This document shows positions 1-12,790 of a stretch of 64,000 bases of DNA, piece by piece. Every line of letters starts with the position of its first letter. The stretch's first letter is position 1. The notes beneath the pieces are model-generated. The model ran no database searches. It was not told the DNA's origin and saw nothing but the letters and a program-made list of their open reading frames with translations. The stretch is from positions 7,368,927-7,432,926 of the forward strand of contig CANTUZ010000004.1 of the NCBI GenBank assembly GCA_947846985.1, written 5' to 3'. Origin of the DNA: Fratercula arctica. Its lineage: Eukaryota; Chordata; Aves; Charadriiformes; Alcidae. The translations under genes were made by a program, and so were the position numbers.

Positions 1-701
1 TTTACCCTTTAGCTGGTGAGAAAAACCTGCCTGCTCCTGCCCTCCCTGCCTGCACACACACTGCTCAGGTGAGGCGCAGTGCCTTGGGTACAGTCTCCTC
101 CAGGTACTTTGGCGAATGCCCCCTCTGCAGTGGAGTCTGCAGCTTTTCCGCGCAGCCCCAAAGAAGACTCTCTCGATTGTTGTGGTTTACTCTATGTCAC
201 CAGAAGACATTGTCCCGCTCTCACGAGAGCCTTCATAAGAGAAGGGTAAATAAACCAGTCCAACTATTACTAAATTCTAGCAAAAGCCCTCGAGAATATA
301 CTGTTGGGTCTTTTTAAAGGTATAGTGTAGTGTGAAAAATGACCCCAAATGAATAAATGCCATATTTCATTTGAAACCTGGAATCACTTCCTTTTAATGA
401 GAACAATGAACTCTCCCTTCCATGGCAAGATCTAGTGATTTCTGTGAAACGCCTGCCAGACAACAGACTTTACGGTGACTTAGCGTGTCCTTCTCAAGTA
501 CTATAGCAGCCTACAACAGCGATCCAAAACGTGATGTAGTTTTACTAATAGTGTGTGCAAGGAAACACCAGTGCTTTAAGTCAGATGGCAGCTGGGACAC
601 TCGAAGTGGAAAATAAGCTAATTTGGGCAGTGCAATGTCTAAAGAATCAAGGCACCAGCTCAAAACGTGCAAGTCCTGTCCCTGTCCCCAGTGACCAGAC
701 C

Positions 702-715
702 CCACTAGATGGCAT
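702..715 (+). promoter_or_regulatory. Candidate CTCF-binding motif
   Basis: CCACTAGATGGCAT matches the CTCF core CCASYAGRKGGCRS at 13 of 14 positions, with only the last base off. CTCF is the zinc-finger protein that anchors chromatin loops, and motif direction matters for loop pairing. This one points along the plus strand. A match of this quality can also arise by chance in 64 kb, so it is a candidate, not a demonstrated site. Confidence 0.45.
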
Positions 716-1180
716 CCACGCCTTGGCTCTGTCCCTGCAGGCTCCTCTGCTGCACTGGGAGTTGTGTCCCTTGGCTGGTTTTAAAATTAAGAGGCCCAGG
801 AAACATTTCAGGGGCTTTGTGTAAGTATCTTCCCTCTTTCTTTCTCTCCTCTTCTTTCCCGACGATGGTTTAGCTTTTTAAATACATAGTGACATTATTT
901 TTTTTTTAAGCGAACAGTTTTTTGTAGTTTAATACTTAAGTAGAACTTAAAGTTTTCTAGAACAATACGCGTTGTTTTACAGAAGAAATAAAAAACCTGG
1001 GTATTTTGAATCCAGACAGCATTAGTAGTACATGCACTTTGTAATTTACGGTCTTTAATAACACCAAGAAGAGCTGGCTTCAGGCTTACAGAAGAGTGAA
1101 TCAGTGAAACATCAGTAGTTACACCACAAAGATAACTTTGACCCTTCATCACTAGTCAAAACCTTGGTCACTGCCTGCTT

Positions 1181-1193
1181 AAAAAAAAAAAAA
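1181..1193 (+). repeat. Poly(A) homopolymer, 13 bases
   Basis: An uninterrupted run of 13 A is seen directly. There is no retroposed gene upstream of it and no flanking duplication that I could see, so I read it as a simple homopolymer and not as the tail of a processed pseudogene. Confidence 0.8.
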
Positions 1194-3000
1194 GCTTCAC
1201 TCATCCTCCTCTGCATTCATTCCAAAAAGTTGTTTCATGGAATGTTAAATGAACACCTAAAACAAAAGGCTATCCTTTCTTCTGAAAAACTCCTAAACTT
1301 TAATTTTGCAGCAACAGAGAAGTCATTTGTATTTGCAAAGCTTCATAAAAAAAAAATCGCAATCCTTCTTTATTAAAGCTATAAAGGACTTGCCTTTAGT
1401 CTGTCCTCTGGTTCTCAAGGTATAGCTGAATAATAGCTTTTTTTTTTTCTGCTTTGCAAGAATTTGATTGTAAAGCAGTTGGCTTTGACTCTGATGCAGA
1501 CACTGTTAAACAGGGGTTCCTGCAAATTAACGAGGACCATTCTTGTCTAGTTATTTGTTAGCAGAAAAGCAGAGTTAAAAAGCTACATTGAAACAAGCTG
1601 CTTACATTAGCAGAAAGATTCAGGTACTTTTGATATTCAAATGTCATGTAAATCTCTAAACTGCAGGCTGGGCACTCATTTCATATGAAGCCTCATATCC
1701 AGCAGCTCCCTGAACATAAATATACCCCCCTGCACAGTCCAGTATTTTAATCCCTCACAAGTTCCCCTTCAGACTCATTTGCTCTCTCTGTCATCTTCTC
1801 CCCAGCGTCCCCCCGCAGCCACACAAACCCACCTCCTTTCATCCCTGCACACTGAGGTTTGCAACCCAGCTCCTCCAACCCTCCAACACCTCTGCAGTGC
1901 TCCTTCACCTTGATCTCCTCCAACTTTCCACCCTCACTTTCTTACCAAAGGTGGTGGGTAAGAACTGAGAACAGCCCGATTAGCTGGAAGGGGAAAGCTG
2001 AGACAGAGACTCAACAACCATCCCATATTTATTTTGGAGATGCTAAACATGATAAACAAGAAACAACTTATAATAACCAAGGAACAGATCAAAAAGATGG
2101 TGTGTTTGTCAGGGTCATTCACCGATATTTTTTCAAAGCTGTCTCCATATTCACAACCCTGGAAGCTTCAGGGCTGAAAATGAAAGCGAAATGTTCTCAA
2201 GACTGCCAATTCTGTTAAGGTCAAAACCAAGGCTAACACAGACATAGTATGATGGACCAAGACTATATCTGATGATAGGAAAGAAATTGATGCTCTGCAG
2301 CTTTCGTCATTTAGTTGTACTTCTAGATCAGTATTAGCACAGGGGTGGGAAAAATCCCCAGACTGCTCAGAGACCCAGGTTTTCCTACTGAACTATCCTT
2401 CAGGAAAAAGTTCTGTCTTAAAAAATAAGGAAAAAAGTTAAACAGTGGGTTGGATTAAAAATCCATTATATGTCCAATGTCAGGGGGAAGTGAGATTTAG
2501 GAAGAAGAGATGGAAAAGCTAATTCCTTTTTTTCCCCAGACAGAGGTAACCTACAGAGCAAGCATGTGTTGGAAGCAAGGAGGGGGGGTCCCATCCTTTC
2601 AAGATGGTCTCACAAGCCAATGACAAAAGGATCACACCAGCTGCCAACAGGCCTTTAGCTCATGGGACACCAACTTCATACAGCCCCAGGAGGGCTACAG
2701 TGTGGACATCAAGTCTTTAGCACCACACAGATCTGCTCCTCAGGCTCCGGGCTACTGGTTAATGTTATTGTAGCTTAAAAGACAGCAGAGAAGAGCCAGG
2801 GCCACAGCAGCATCAGCCACCCCAGCGCAAGTGCTCTGAGCCAGTGCTGCCCTCCAGGAGGGGCAGCTTTTTCCTAGGAGCAGCAAGGATCAGTTAAGGT
2901 TGACTCAACCCCCAACTCAGTTATACTCTCAATCCCTTCCATTGCACTGAAAAGCTGACTTTGCATGCCTGACCATTCCCACCACAAATCCCAATGTGAT

Positions 3001-3388
3001 AGAATCACAGAATGATTTGGGTTGGAAGGGACCTTAAAGATCACCTAGTTCCAGCCCCCCTGTCCTGGGCAGGGACACCTCCCACCAGACCAGGCTGCTC
3101 AAAGCCCCATCAGCCTGGCCTTGAACACCTCCAGGGATGGGGCAGCCACAGCTTCTCTGGGCAACCTGGGCCAGTGTCTCACCACCCTCACAGCAAAGAA
3201 TTTCTTCCTGATATCTAATCTAAATCTCCCCTCTCTGTTTAAAACCATTACCCTTGGTCGTATCACTCCACTCCCTGATCCAGAGTCCCTCCCCGGCTTT
3301 CCTGTAGGCCCTCTTTAGGTACTGAAAGGCTGCAATAAGGTCTCCCTGGAGCCTTCTCTTCTCCAGGCTGAAGAACCCCAGCTCCGTC
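3001..3388 (-). mobile_element. CR1 LINE fragment (3' end)
   Basis: Read on the minus strand this is the 3' end of a CR1 retrotransposon. The element's terminus (AGAATCACAGAATG on the plus strand, the complement of the CR1 ATTCTRTGATTCT end) starts at 3001. The CR1 blocks GGTTGGAAGGGACCTTAAAG, GGGCAGGGACACCTCCCA and CTCCAGGGATGGGGCAGCC follow in order, then the sequence encoding the C-terminal tail of the ORF2 reverse transcriptase. Similarity stops near 3388. The copy is 5'-truncated, as almost all CR1 copies are, and its coding part is broken by frameshifts, so it cannot be active. CR1 inserts usually lack clear target duplications and none is visible. Confidence 0.95.
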
Positions 3389-6300
3389 ATGGTGTGGTGG
3401 TGGACCTGGCTCCTACACCTGGGTGCATGTCAAGGCTGCAGTGACAGGCAGAGCCAAGCAAGTTCAGCCCTGCTTCAGGAAGGGCTTTGTGCAGCTACAG
3501 TCGCAGCCCAAATCCAGCGCTACAAGCTGAACTGCATTTAAACCAGTGTGGCTGCAGCTCCTGGAACAAATGTTCAAACACTAATGAGCTCCTTTTGAAT
3601 GAAAAAGAGCAATTACAGTAAACTCGCTTCCCACTTCCAAAAGCAAAATTTCCTCTAATTTCATTTAAAATAGCAAATCCTTCCCCCCCCAGCTGAGTAC
3701 AAACAAACATCTGGAACTGCTGTGTTTTAGGTTTTGTTTATGCAATTATTTAGTGGATGGCCAGAGGGTTAGAAACTGCCAAATAATTCTAGTCTTAGGA
3801 GTTTACATTAACTAATTTCCGTGGGATTCAGCATTCATCTGCCAAGTTTCAGATACAAGCAAGGCCTTTGTGGCTGAGTTGCAACTCCTGGAAAGAACAG
3901 TCAATAGATGGAAATGCCAGACATGCATCTGTAATTCATCTTCATCCCCAAGTATTATCATACTAGAGGAAGCTGTAACATTTAACCCTGCATGAATTAT
4001 ACCAAATAAGAACTGGCAAACAGCTTAAGCCACTCTTTTAATCCCAGAGTTGTCTTTGGGGGTGAAGATGTGGAAGTGACTTCAACGTAGTTTTCTCTTT
4101 GGTGACTAATTTTACAGATAACTAAGCTTCCACCTGAGTTTCTGTAGCAACAACTTCTATCACACTATCACTGCCAAAAATCAATTTACTTGGTCAGCAC
4201 TTGAAAACTCTGAATCTGTAAATGATGGACTTCAAAACCTGTATTTGAGCAACAAAGCAGGCAGGATTCATGGAAATAGTGCAAGCCTGCAACTGCTTAC
4301 AGAGTTAAACCTATCAGTGTAAAAAACCATTTGGCTGCAATGCTGCCCACATGTTGGGAACAGAAGGGCCTTTTGGAATAGAAGGTTAAAGACATAATGA
4401 TCTCTTGGTATAGAGACCACAGGATCTTCATCTTGGGGAAAAAAAATAAGTTGGTATTAGGAAAAACCCTAGAGACAACAGGTAGACCTGATTTCTGAAG
4501 AGAAAAGCATATCCGCATAAGTTATTTGCTGTACAGATAGATCACAGAAAAAAAATCATTTAATGTAGATTAATTAGCAGTGTTTGTATGCCTATTTACA
4601 CATCTGAGAACATATATAGACACATGCACCACAACCATACAACTGTCACCTAAACAATGATAATTCTGCACAGAGAAGCAGTGTTGCATTTAAAAAAAAT
4701 AATTGGTGCAGAAGTGAATTATCTTTCTATAGTGACAAAAATATATTCAGATATTACTTGCCTTAACGATACCTCAGCTCTCACCTCCTTACAGCTATCT
4801 GTAACTGGGATTTTTAAAGCATGGGATTAACCAGGGCTTCCCAGGATGATTGTTTCTAACCCATAGGCTTTGAAATTGCATGTCACTGCTGTAAATTCCT
4901 CATTTACATCAGCCACTGCTTCCCATTCCTTCCCTTTCCCATCCCACCTTCTCTAGGGACAGAAGGAGGCGGAATATGAACTCCCCATGGTGAATCCAGT
5001 TCAGTTACCTATGTATTTTTCTTCTATTTGGGAGCTGTTCTAAAACTGTAGAGAATTTCAGTTACTGGATATATGCTTTCAGTTTTGCCTGTATGTTTGC
5101 ACAGCTTCAAGAATTTTGATCTGACTACCAGACTTCACACTGTGGCAATCCCACACAAGCGCAGACATTTGAGTCTTGTTGAGAATTTAATTCCTTCGTA
5201 CAGAATCCATTCATGTGGGCAAGTTTCATTTTATACACATTTTGTTTCTGTTCTTGAGCATCTCACATTTTAATCCTCAAGGAGACAAATGCGTCTCACC
5301 TTTACACAGAAAAGCTTCTGAAGATCAACATGTCTGTGTTTTCTCTCTCCCTATTATTATAGCGCTGATTTTTCTTTTCCTAGGTTCCCATTAATCTCTA
5401 ATATCTGAAGCGCACTATGTATCATAAAGTGGCATTAATTTTAAGTGTTGCAAGTGTGGGGTTTTTTTAATTCAAAGTTAGCTTTGATGCACACAAATTG
5501 TGCAAAGTTTTGATACAGAGGTATGGGAAGAGTTCCACCAAAGGAAATAACAGCATTTAAAGTTTCCTGTTTACATTTAGATGGCTGATTTTGGATTCTT
5601 GGTTGATTTCATTTTCCAAATGTGACATAAATCAAGAGTTCCCCTCCTTCCAAACTGATGCACTGAACCCTGAGGGAACAGAGGAGCATGTAGTTTCCTT
5701 TCAGTTGCCTCTTGTTGTTATCAGGCTATTCAGGAACAGATTGGCTTCCCAGACCAGCGATGAGCATGAATTATCTCATTTTAAAGAAATCCCACAGCTA
5801 TGAGAAAGTAACAAACCCGTGATATAACTACCCAACAACATATTGTCATGGGTTCACAATTCACTGGATTTGTGCCTGAAAAGCATTAATTCTATACGCA
5901 ATTCTTCCCGGTTAATTGTCAAATATAGACTTCCACCCGCATTTTCAACCACAGTTCACAAACCAACTCATTTATGAAGAACTGTTAAAAAATAGCCTTA
6001 ATGTTATACTTATTGCTCTCCAACCTGGCTGCTGTAAGTATACTGAGAAGAATGGAAATGGTTATTTGGGTCTCTCACAGGGTATGGTAGATGGTATTGG
6101 AATAGGAAGTAGCATGAAAAGAAAACAATACCATTGTTTCTTTAATAGATTCCTATTCTTTACAGCATACAGGAAGTTTCTAAGCTTGCATTATTAATGT
6201 GCCATTATCTTTTATGCATAACAATACTCGAGAAGATTTGCAGTAGTTTTCAAGGTAAAACAAGAAAATCGAAACTGGGACACTGGCTGGTTTAGTGCAT

Positions 6301-7666
6301 TTTTGAAAGTTAAGCCTCTAAAGAAGCTGCTGGGGGGAAAAAAGCTTGTTCTCTACAGATCCTCAAATAAGTCAAGCAGAAAATTCTAATCTGAAGAAAA
6401 ATAGCTTTTAAAGAAAGCACAGATTTGCAGCATTTTTCTTATAATTACCAAAAGATTTTGCATCTCACAGCAGTTCAACACCACTGAATAGTAAGTGTAG
6501 GCTTGGTAAAGAATGAAAGCATTTACATAAATGAAAAATTGATTTATTCCAAGATTTGAGAGCCTAAAGTTCCAGGAAAAAAACCAGATAAACACAGTTG
6601 CTGTTTTTAACACTCCCTGCCCCCCTTTATTTTCATCTTTCCTTACTTGATCTTACACTGGTGAGCTGATTTCAGCCACAAAAATCCCTGTTTTCACTGA
6701 AGGCAGAATTCCAATGTTATTCACTAGCAGGAGAGAGGAGAAGGCATGGGAGACAGCATTTCTACAAACAGTGGATCAGTGCATCCCCCAAAGCATTAGG
6801 GTGGGTTAAGAGGTCTAAAACATCAGTGTTCAGACTTAAAGCCCTGAAGAATTGTTCAGTTTAAAAAGCCTATTTACCACGGAATTGCTTCCTTCCCGTT
6901 CAGTGGGATCTACAGATTGCTCGGCACCTCCAAGGATGGCCCAGCATATATGTACATATCCATGGTCTTCACTCCAGACCCTCTGCTGTGATTAATCATG
7001 AAGTTGTCAGATGAGACCAAACTCTTCGCAGTTTTTGCCCCGTGACAATGGCAAAGTCCGAAGAACAGCTTAAAGTAATGAATTCACAAGGTATTAACGT
7101 GGAGAGATGAAGGATTATACTTTCCACAGACTAAGCCACCACTTTTTGAATTACACTTTTCTATACAACACATTTGTTTCAGAGAACTAAAAAATACTAC
7201 AGCATGTTTCCCAGCTATGATCTAGCTTTACACCATCTGCAGTAGTCTTAAGGTACTCAATCCCTGTAAATTGCAAAATTTCCATCTAAATACTTCCACC
7301 TCACCTTTATGTCAAAAAAATACCCAGTATAACTCAAGACTGTTTTTTCCTTGACTTGTCCCTCCTACAGTGAGCAGCCCACTTCCTTAGCCTTTATCTC
7401 TTTCCACTGTTTGTGTAACAGTCACGTCTTTCCTTTGTTATCACTCCGCTAAACCATAATAATCTTCCTTGATAAGTCTTTCCAGCCTTCCTGATGATTC
7501 CCATGGCTTTTCTCCAAATTCCATTCAGGTTATTCACAGTTTTCAGTGTAAAAATTGTTTTCCTGCAGGTTCATTTGCAATGTTGTTTAATTTAGGGGAA
7601 GTTCTCAATTGTTTCTTGGATGAGCAATAGTAGTCTTTCACATTGCACACTTTGGGGGGAAAAAAG

Positions 7667-7704
7667 TCTATCAAAAATATGAAAAAAAATTCTATCAAAA
7701 ATAT
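7667..7704 (+). repeat. Direct repeat of 14 bp
   Basis: TCTATCAAAAATAT occurs at 7667-7680 and again at 7691-7704, a 24-bp period with an A-rich spacer. It is a small local duplication in AT-rich DNA. Confidence 0.75.
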
Positions 7705-9320
7705 TTTAAAAAAGCCCTTAAAATATTTGAAGCTGAAGACTAGTGAGACACACTGAAAGGGCACTGCATTAGGAGGAGGTTGTACCAGTTTGCTGTGGAT
7801 GCAGTATTAGCCTCTTGTCCATTCCAAGGCTAGTCCAAAGCCAGCTAAAAACAGCGGAAACAAATCTGCTAACCCTATTAAAATTTTTTGGCTGACTTCA
7901 TTGAGCTGAATTCTAGACTAGCTGTGTTTGAAAAATATCACAAAATTAAAGCTCCGTTGTAATTATTAATAAAACTACATGCCTAGTTATCGCAATGTTT
8001 AGTGTTTAAGCATTGATTTGACTACATGGGAATTTCTGAAACGAGTTGTAGGAACAGATGGAGAAAAGCCATTTCACAAAAAGACAGGAAAAAGTCTTGA
8101 AACATGGGAAGGGGAAGGTATTGTGGAACCTTTTAGCAGAACTTTCCCCACCCCCAAACAATTCAGAAATTCTGTGCTCATCTACTGCAAAACCCTTGCA
8201 GATGTAGGGGTAGACTTAGCACCCTTGCACCCCACAGCCATCATGGCAGTGTCACCTCGGTCCCTTTGGATGGCTGGAGGCAACAGCCTCACGGACAGCT
8301 GGCTGCTAAATCCAGCACAGGTCATCTGCTGAAGGCCTTAGGCCTGCGAAGGTTAAAGAAAAAGCCTTTCAGAGACTCCGAGATCAATCAGAAATAGAAG
8401 AGGAATGGTCTGGAGAGGCTCAAATATCTACTGGAAAAACGGATCTACACACACACCCAGTGTCTGCTGTTGACAAGTTCCCAGCTGCAGCTGGAGTTGC
8501 AGGGAAGACTAAGACTACTCCACATACACACGCAGTACGTCTGGCAGCACGTTGCAGAGATGCTTCAGTTGCAGCGCAAAGCATTAATTGCTCTGAGATT
8601 ACGTTCATCTACTGCTTTCATTGAGAATCCAGCAGCATGGCACCTGCAACTGAAACTGAATACCTGTTAAAATATTCTGCTTAACCAATGATTGTCACTT
8701 AGTGAAGGCAAATAACAAAGGTGGTGTGTCTTTTTTTTTTAAGACATTCCATGCTTTTATAAATGAGTTTGTTTTCCTTGTTTTGTGTGTTTTGTGTTGA
8801 AAACCCATCCTCAAAAGAACTGGGAAAGAGTGTTGGTATCTACATCAGTACTGAGAGTGGATAGAGGAAACAGCCTTGGTATATATATTTATTTGTGGTA
8901 GCAAATTGTGCCATTTCTTACTAGGTCATTTTGCTTATTTCCATGCAGTAGCCTATGCCAGAAAATTGAAAAGAAGCAGAAATCATGGTTCTTCATTACA
9001 GAACAGGCAGATGAAGAAGCAGCTAGATTAAATTCATCATAGTGTTAATAATCCATATGCAACTGTGAAACAAATGTCCAGTTCCTGGGTCCAGTCTGCC
9101 ATGAGTCATTTCAGACAGATCATCTCCAATTTGTTTGCAGTTGTTGCGCTGAACCTGACCTTACATTCCCTAGGTACCAGATAGAAAAGCAATATGAATA
9201 TTTCTTACGCCTATTTACAACCATTGCACAAATTCACGGGAAGATTTTGACTTTTGACATCCAGAAAAAGCAGAGTTCTCACTAGCTTTATAGGCAGGCA
9301 AAAATATCACAATTTAGAAT

Positions 9321-9342
9321 TGTATTTAGAATGTATTTAGAA
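9321..9342 (+). repeat. 11-bp tandem duplication
   Basis: TGTATTTAGAA is present twice head to tail (9321-9331 and 9332-9342). A related ATTTAGAAT lies just upstream at about 9313. Confidence 0.8.
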
Positions 9343-10065
9343 GGAAGGGACAGCAGAATCCATATGGCACATCCCTAGACTGAACAGTATGGTCAGTACC
9401 ATGCAGAAGAAAGCGGGTTTACTCCATGCCAGTGCAAGGCTGGCTTCCCTGTTAAGAAGAGCTTTAAGCATCAATTAACCCACAGAGTTTCGGGCAGGAA
9501 TGGATTTCATCCCAAGTGAACACATTAAAAAAAGTAGGACACAAATGTCTCCCCAAGATGTCTATGAAGTTTACTTCAGCAAACAAGAGGCAAGGGCCAG
9601 AAGGATCTAACTGAAGAAGCAAAGCAGCACAAAGAATGTGTGGTTACAACAAAAATGTACTATCTTAAACAAATCCCAGAAAGAGGACCTTTCTGATCCT
9701 GAAAAGCATTAGTTCCCAGTCACTATTTTAAAACAGATAAAAACATTTGAGAGATTGCCAGCTGCTGGTTCAGCGTTTGTTTCGTACAGCTGCTGGCGGC
9801 AGCACCAGCAAGTAACACAGCAACGATAAGGCAGAGTAAATTCAGGCACTATTCCCCAATTCACCATCTAAGAGCTTAACTGAATCCCACAGGGTGGAGA
9901 TGGGTCTGTGTGCGTTTCCACTCCTTGCGCTCCCCCTGGGTGTTACTGAGCAACATCTTGTTTCCCTTTGAGCACAGTATTTGAAGCCATCAAACAGGCT
10001 GGGCTCAGGGCGTGACAAGGTGATCCAGCACCTTTTGATAAAGGTCACACGCTGCATTGCTCATA

Positions 10066-10487
10066 TCATAGCATATCGCCTAGTTGCACCCCCCTGCCCT
10101 GGGCAGGGACACCTCCCACTAGACCAGGCTGCTCAAAGCCCCATCCAGCCTGGCCTTGAACACCTCCAGGGATGGGGCAGCCACAACTTGTCTGGGCAGC
10201 CCGTTCCAGTGTCTCACCACCCTCACAGTAAAGAATTTCTTCCCAGTCTCTAATCTAAATCTACCCTCTTTCAGGTTAAAACCATTACCCCTCATTCTAT
10301 CCTTAGACTCCCTAATAAAGAGCCCTTCCCCATCTTTGCTGTAGCCCCTTCAGGTACTAGAAGGATCTATAAGGTCTCCCCGGAGCCTTCTCTTCTCCAG
10401 GCTGAACAACCCCAACTCTCTTAAGCCTGTCTTCATACCAGAGGTGCTCCAGCACTCTGATCATCTTCATGGCCCTCCTCTGGTCCC
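10066..10487 (-). mobile_element. CR1 LINE fragment (3' end)
   Basis: This is the minus-strand 3' portion of CR1. The terminal repeat end at about 10066-10080 is degenerate. The internal CR1 blocks (GGGCAGGGACACCTCCCACT, CCATCCAGCCTGGCCTTGAA, CCACCCTCACAGTAAAGAAT) are well kept. On the minus strand the inner end encodes a peptide running through RRAMKMIRVLEHLWYEDRLK, which matches the ORF2 C-terminal region also seen in the 54.5 kb copy. Similarity fades after about 10487. The element is 5'-truncated and its reading frame is interrupted. Confidence 0.95.
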
Positions 10488-12188
10488 AATAAGAAGTGCC
10501 CTTATCCCAGTGTTTGACCATGAGAATCCTGCAGATGAGGTGACACCTAAAAAGGCTTCTTGAAACACCTGTCAGGCCATCCTGCAACTCTGTTTTCTTT
10601 GGGTTTTTCTTCTGTTGCCATAGGACAGTAAGCTCATAATGAATTTTTTTTTTTTCCATTCTTTTGATAACTGCTCCAAAGAACTGTTATTTTCAGGACA
10701 GAGTGCAGGTTCACCACTGACAACATCCCTTCCTACCTTGTTGGCTTATATGGGCTGGTAATTTGTACATTTAATGCCTCTCAACCATTTCAAGGTATTT
10801 TTTCCCCCTAATTCTTCAATTTATCAAGGGAGGCCAGTAAATAATGCCTTGGGCAGAGTTTTTACTGTAATTCCTTAATTTGCTAACAGTCCACAGTTAT
10901 CTGGACATACAAAAGGAATTATTTTCTATCCACCAATTAGCAAACCAGGAGTTCAAAAGCCTCTGCGACTGCATTAATACCGAGAATTCCTTAATCCATA
11001 AAAATTAACGGAGCTTATGTTAAAGAGACTTAAATATTTAAATCCTTCGCCACATTAGTCGCTCTCTTTTATGTGCAGGTAACTCCAGCTGAAGTCCTCG
11101 GGAGCCCCGTGCATGTGTGTGGCAGAACAAACTAATCTCTTCAAATGAGAAACGTGAGCTTTTTACCAGCTCTCCCCTGATGGCAGAAGGTGGCTGCTTT
11201 CTCTGCAGCTTTTGAGGTCTGAAGCTCTTACCATATGACTTTAACATAAAGGTTTAATTGGCTCCAAAAGTCCTAAATGGAAGCATTTATTAGTGTTGTG
11301 GATGGTTGTCCCGGTTACAGATAACTACAGCCTTGCAATTAAATACAACTGACTTGACAGCACTGCCCGGCTGCCAGACAGAAGTTCTGAATTTTCAGTT
11401 TTGCTTGGATCAGAAATTTGGCTTCACCACCATCTTATACCAGTCCCAGGACAATACCAGCCCAAAGTTCCCAGGCTGCACACAGACACTTTCTACTGCT
11501 CTTTTTATGGCTACAGAGTTTTCACGCACACCTCTTAATTGGAGTTACATTAAAAGGTTTTCAACTAACTTTTTCCTCTCAGCAGCATAACTTTAAATAG
11601 ACACATCCTCAGAAACAGGAGATTTTTAGAACAGAGAGTAATTATCCTGAAGATAAAAAAAGTTGCATTTCAAAGATTTGCTAGAGGGTATTTACTGAAC
11701 TATACCTTCCAAAGAAAAAAGTTACAGAACTGGGATTTTTTTCACTCCCCCTTCATTTCTTTTCTTCCTGGCCCCTGAGTGCATCTCCCAAAATATTTGG
11801 TTTCTCTTGAAGCCACAGAGGCTCTTTGTGCAAGCAACGAAGGGACAGATTTCCTATTAGTAGGAGGATGAAGAACCGCATTTACTCAGGCTGGTTCACC
11901 CCCAAACGCACAGCTTTACTTGGGACTCAGCTTTTCTTTGAGCAGCTGAGATGCCACCAGCAGGAACCGCAGTCTCCAAAAGCTTCCACTGCTTCAGAGA
12001 CGACATCCATATTTCTATGCTGCATTTTGTGTGGGTGCTCCCCCCCTTTGCGCCTGTGGATGATGCAGAGATACAGCCTTTTCCTCCTCCTACCCTTCTG
12101 AGGGGCAGAGCCCAGCAGCTGCACATCTGCAGCTACATGCAGGAGCTGGGACATACATATAAATAATGTGCAAATTATACCTTAAAGG
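10488..12188. other. Non-coding DNA between two CR1 copies
   Basis: No gene is recognisable in this 1.7 kb. The first part (10741-11260) has the look of conserved non-coding DNA and is listed separately. The rest, including GC-richer sequence at 11900-12160, shows several overlapping short frames but no coherent protein. Confidence 0.55.
10741..11260. promoter_or_regulatory. Candidate conserved non-coding element
   Basis: An AT-rich block free of transposon sequence with homeodomain-type sites: CCAATTAGC at 10933-10941 and TTAATCC at 10991-10997, plus several TAAT cores. The pattern resembles vertebrate developmental enhancers. Conservation cannot be judged from one sequence, so this is an inference from composition and motif density only. 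Confidence 0.22.
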
Positions 12189-12516
12189 TTGAAGCAAGGT
12201 GGGGGCTGGTCTCTCCTCCCAGGTAACAGACAATAGGATGAGAGGAAATGGCTTCAAATTGTGCCACGGAGGTTTAGATTGGATAGTAGGAAAAATTATT
12301 AGGAAAAACATTAAGAAAAATTTCTTCGCCAAAAGGGTCATCAAGCATTGGAACGGGCTGCCCAGAGAAATGGTTGAGTTGACATCCCTGGACGTATTTA
12401 AAAGACATGTAGATGTGGTGCTGAGGGACATGGCTTAGTGGTAACTTCGCAGTGCTACGTTAATGGTTGGACTTGATCTTAAAGGTCTCTTCCAACCTAA
12501 ACGATTCTACGATTTA
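12189..12516 (+). mobile_element. CR1 LINE fragment (3' end)
   Basis: This is a plus-strand CR1 3' end. It opens with the CR1 segment around GGTCTCTCCTCCCAGGTAAC and encodes an open stretch that contains RKNIKKNFFAKRVIKHWNGL and PREMV, the usual C-terminus of CR1 ORF2, ending at a TAG near 12436-12438. A short 3' UTR follows with TTGGACTTGATCTTAAAGGT and then the degenerate terminus ATTCTACGATT. The tail wording differs from the other copies here, so it probably belongs to another CR1 subfamily. It is 5'-truncated and inactive. Confidence 0.94.
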
Positions 12517-12572
12517 TATTTAATTATATATATAATATGTATCGTGCACATATTACATGCACACACACTCCA
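12517..12572 (+). repeat. AT- and CA-rich microsatellite-like tract
   Basis: Directly after the CR1 terminus the sequence becomes a run of TA/AT steps (12517-12540) and then CA steps (CACACACAC near 12558-12568). CR1 ends are normally followed by copies of an 8-bp unit, so this may be an expanded, decayed version of such a tail. Confidence 0.55.
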
Positions 12573-12790
12573 CCTCTCCCCCCACCCCCCCCTTGCAGGG
12601 GTTTGCAGAAGCAAGACAAAGTGCACGTCAGGAAAGTAAGGAGATGCTTCCCCCCCGCTTCGGGAAGCCCACCCGGGCTCGCCCTGGCCCCACGGTTGCC
12701 ACTAGAGGTCAGCCGGAGCCCGGCAAATCCCCCCGCGCAGCCCCAGCCCGCCGCCCACCCTGCCGGGAGGGAGGGATGGAGAGGGACCCT
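12573..12790. other. Small CpG-dense GC-rich patch
   Basis: I count about 13 CpG dinucleotides by eye between about 12626 and 12773, in sequence of roughly 65-70% GC. This is far denser than the neighbouring DNA. It is short for a promoter CpG island, and I see no convincing first exon beside it. It could be a small island, an enhancer, or GC-biased unique DNA. It contains a CTCF-like motif at 12699. Confidence 0.45.
12699..12712 (+). promoter_or_regulatory. Candidate CTCF-binding motif in CpG patch
   Basis: CCACTAGAGGTCAG matches the CTCF core CCASYAGRKGGCRS at 13 of 14 positions, with T for G at position 11. It sits in the centre of the CpG-dense patch. It points along the plus strand, like the motif at 702. 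Confidence 0.42.

Larger units (their letters stand above)
1..3000. other. Intergenic or intronic DNA, no gene seen
   Basis: No open frame here exceeds about 120 codons and none resembles a known protein. The stretch holds a strong CTCF-like motif (702-715), a 13-base A run (1181-1193), an 11-base T run (1438-1448) and a pyrimidine-rich block at about 1737-1945. I see no transposon signature before the CR1 that begins at 3001. It could equally be intron or intergenic spacer, because nothing in the sequence decides between them. Confidence 0.6.
3389..10065. other. Non-coding DNA, no gene seen
   Basis: About 6.7 kb without a recognisable gene or transposon. The longest open frames (about 60-104 codons) have no family signature and no consistent context. 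Small tandem duplications are present at 7667-7704 and 9321-9342. Several short AT-rich segments might be regulatory, but none stands out enough to name. Confidence 0.6.

Noticed and set aside
1737..1945. Pyrimidine-rich block with CTTCTCCCCAG, like a splice acceptor
   Set aside because: No adjacent exon with recognisable coding content and no matching donor. Pyrimidine tracts followed by AG are frequent.
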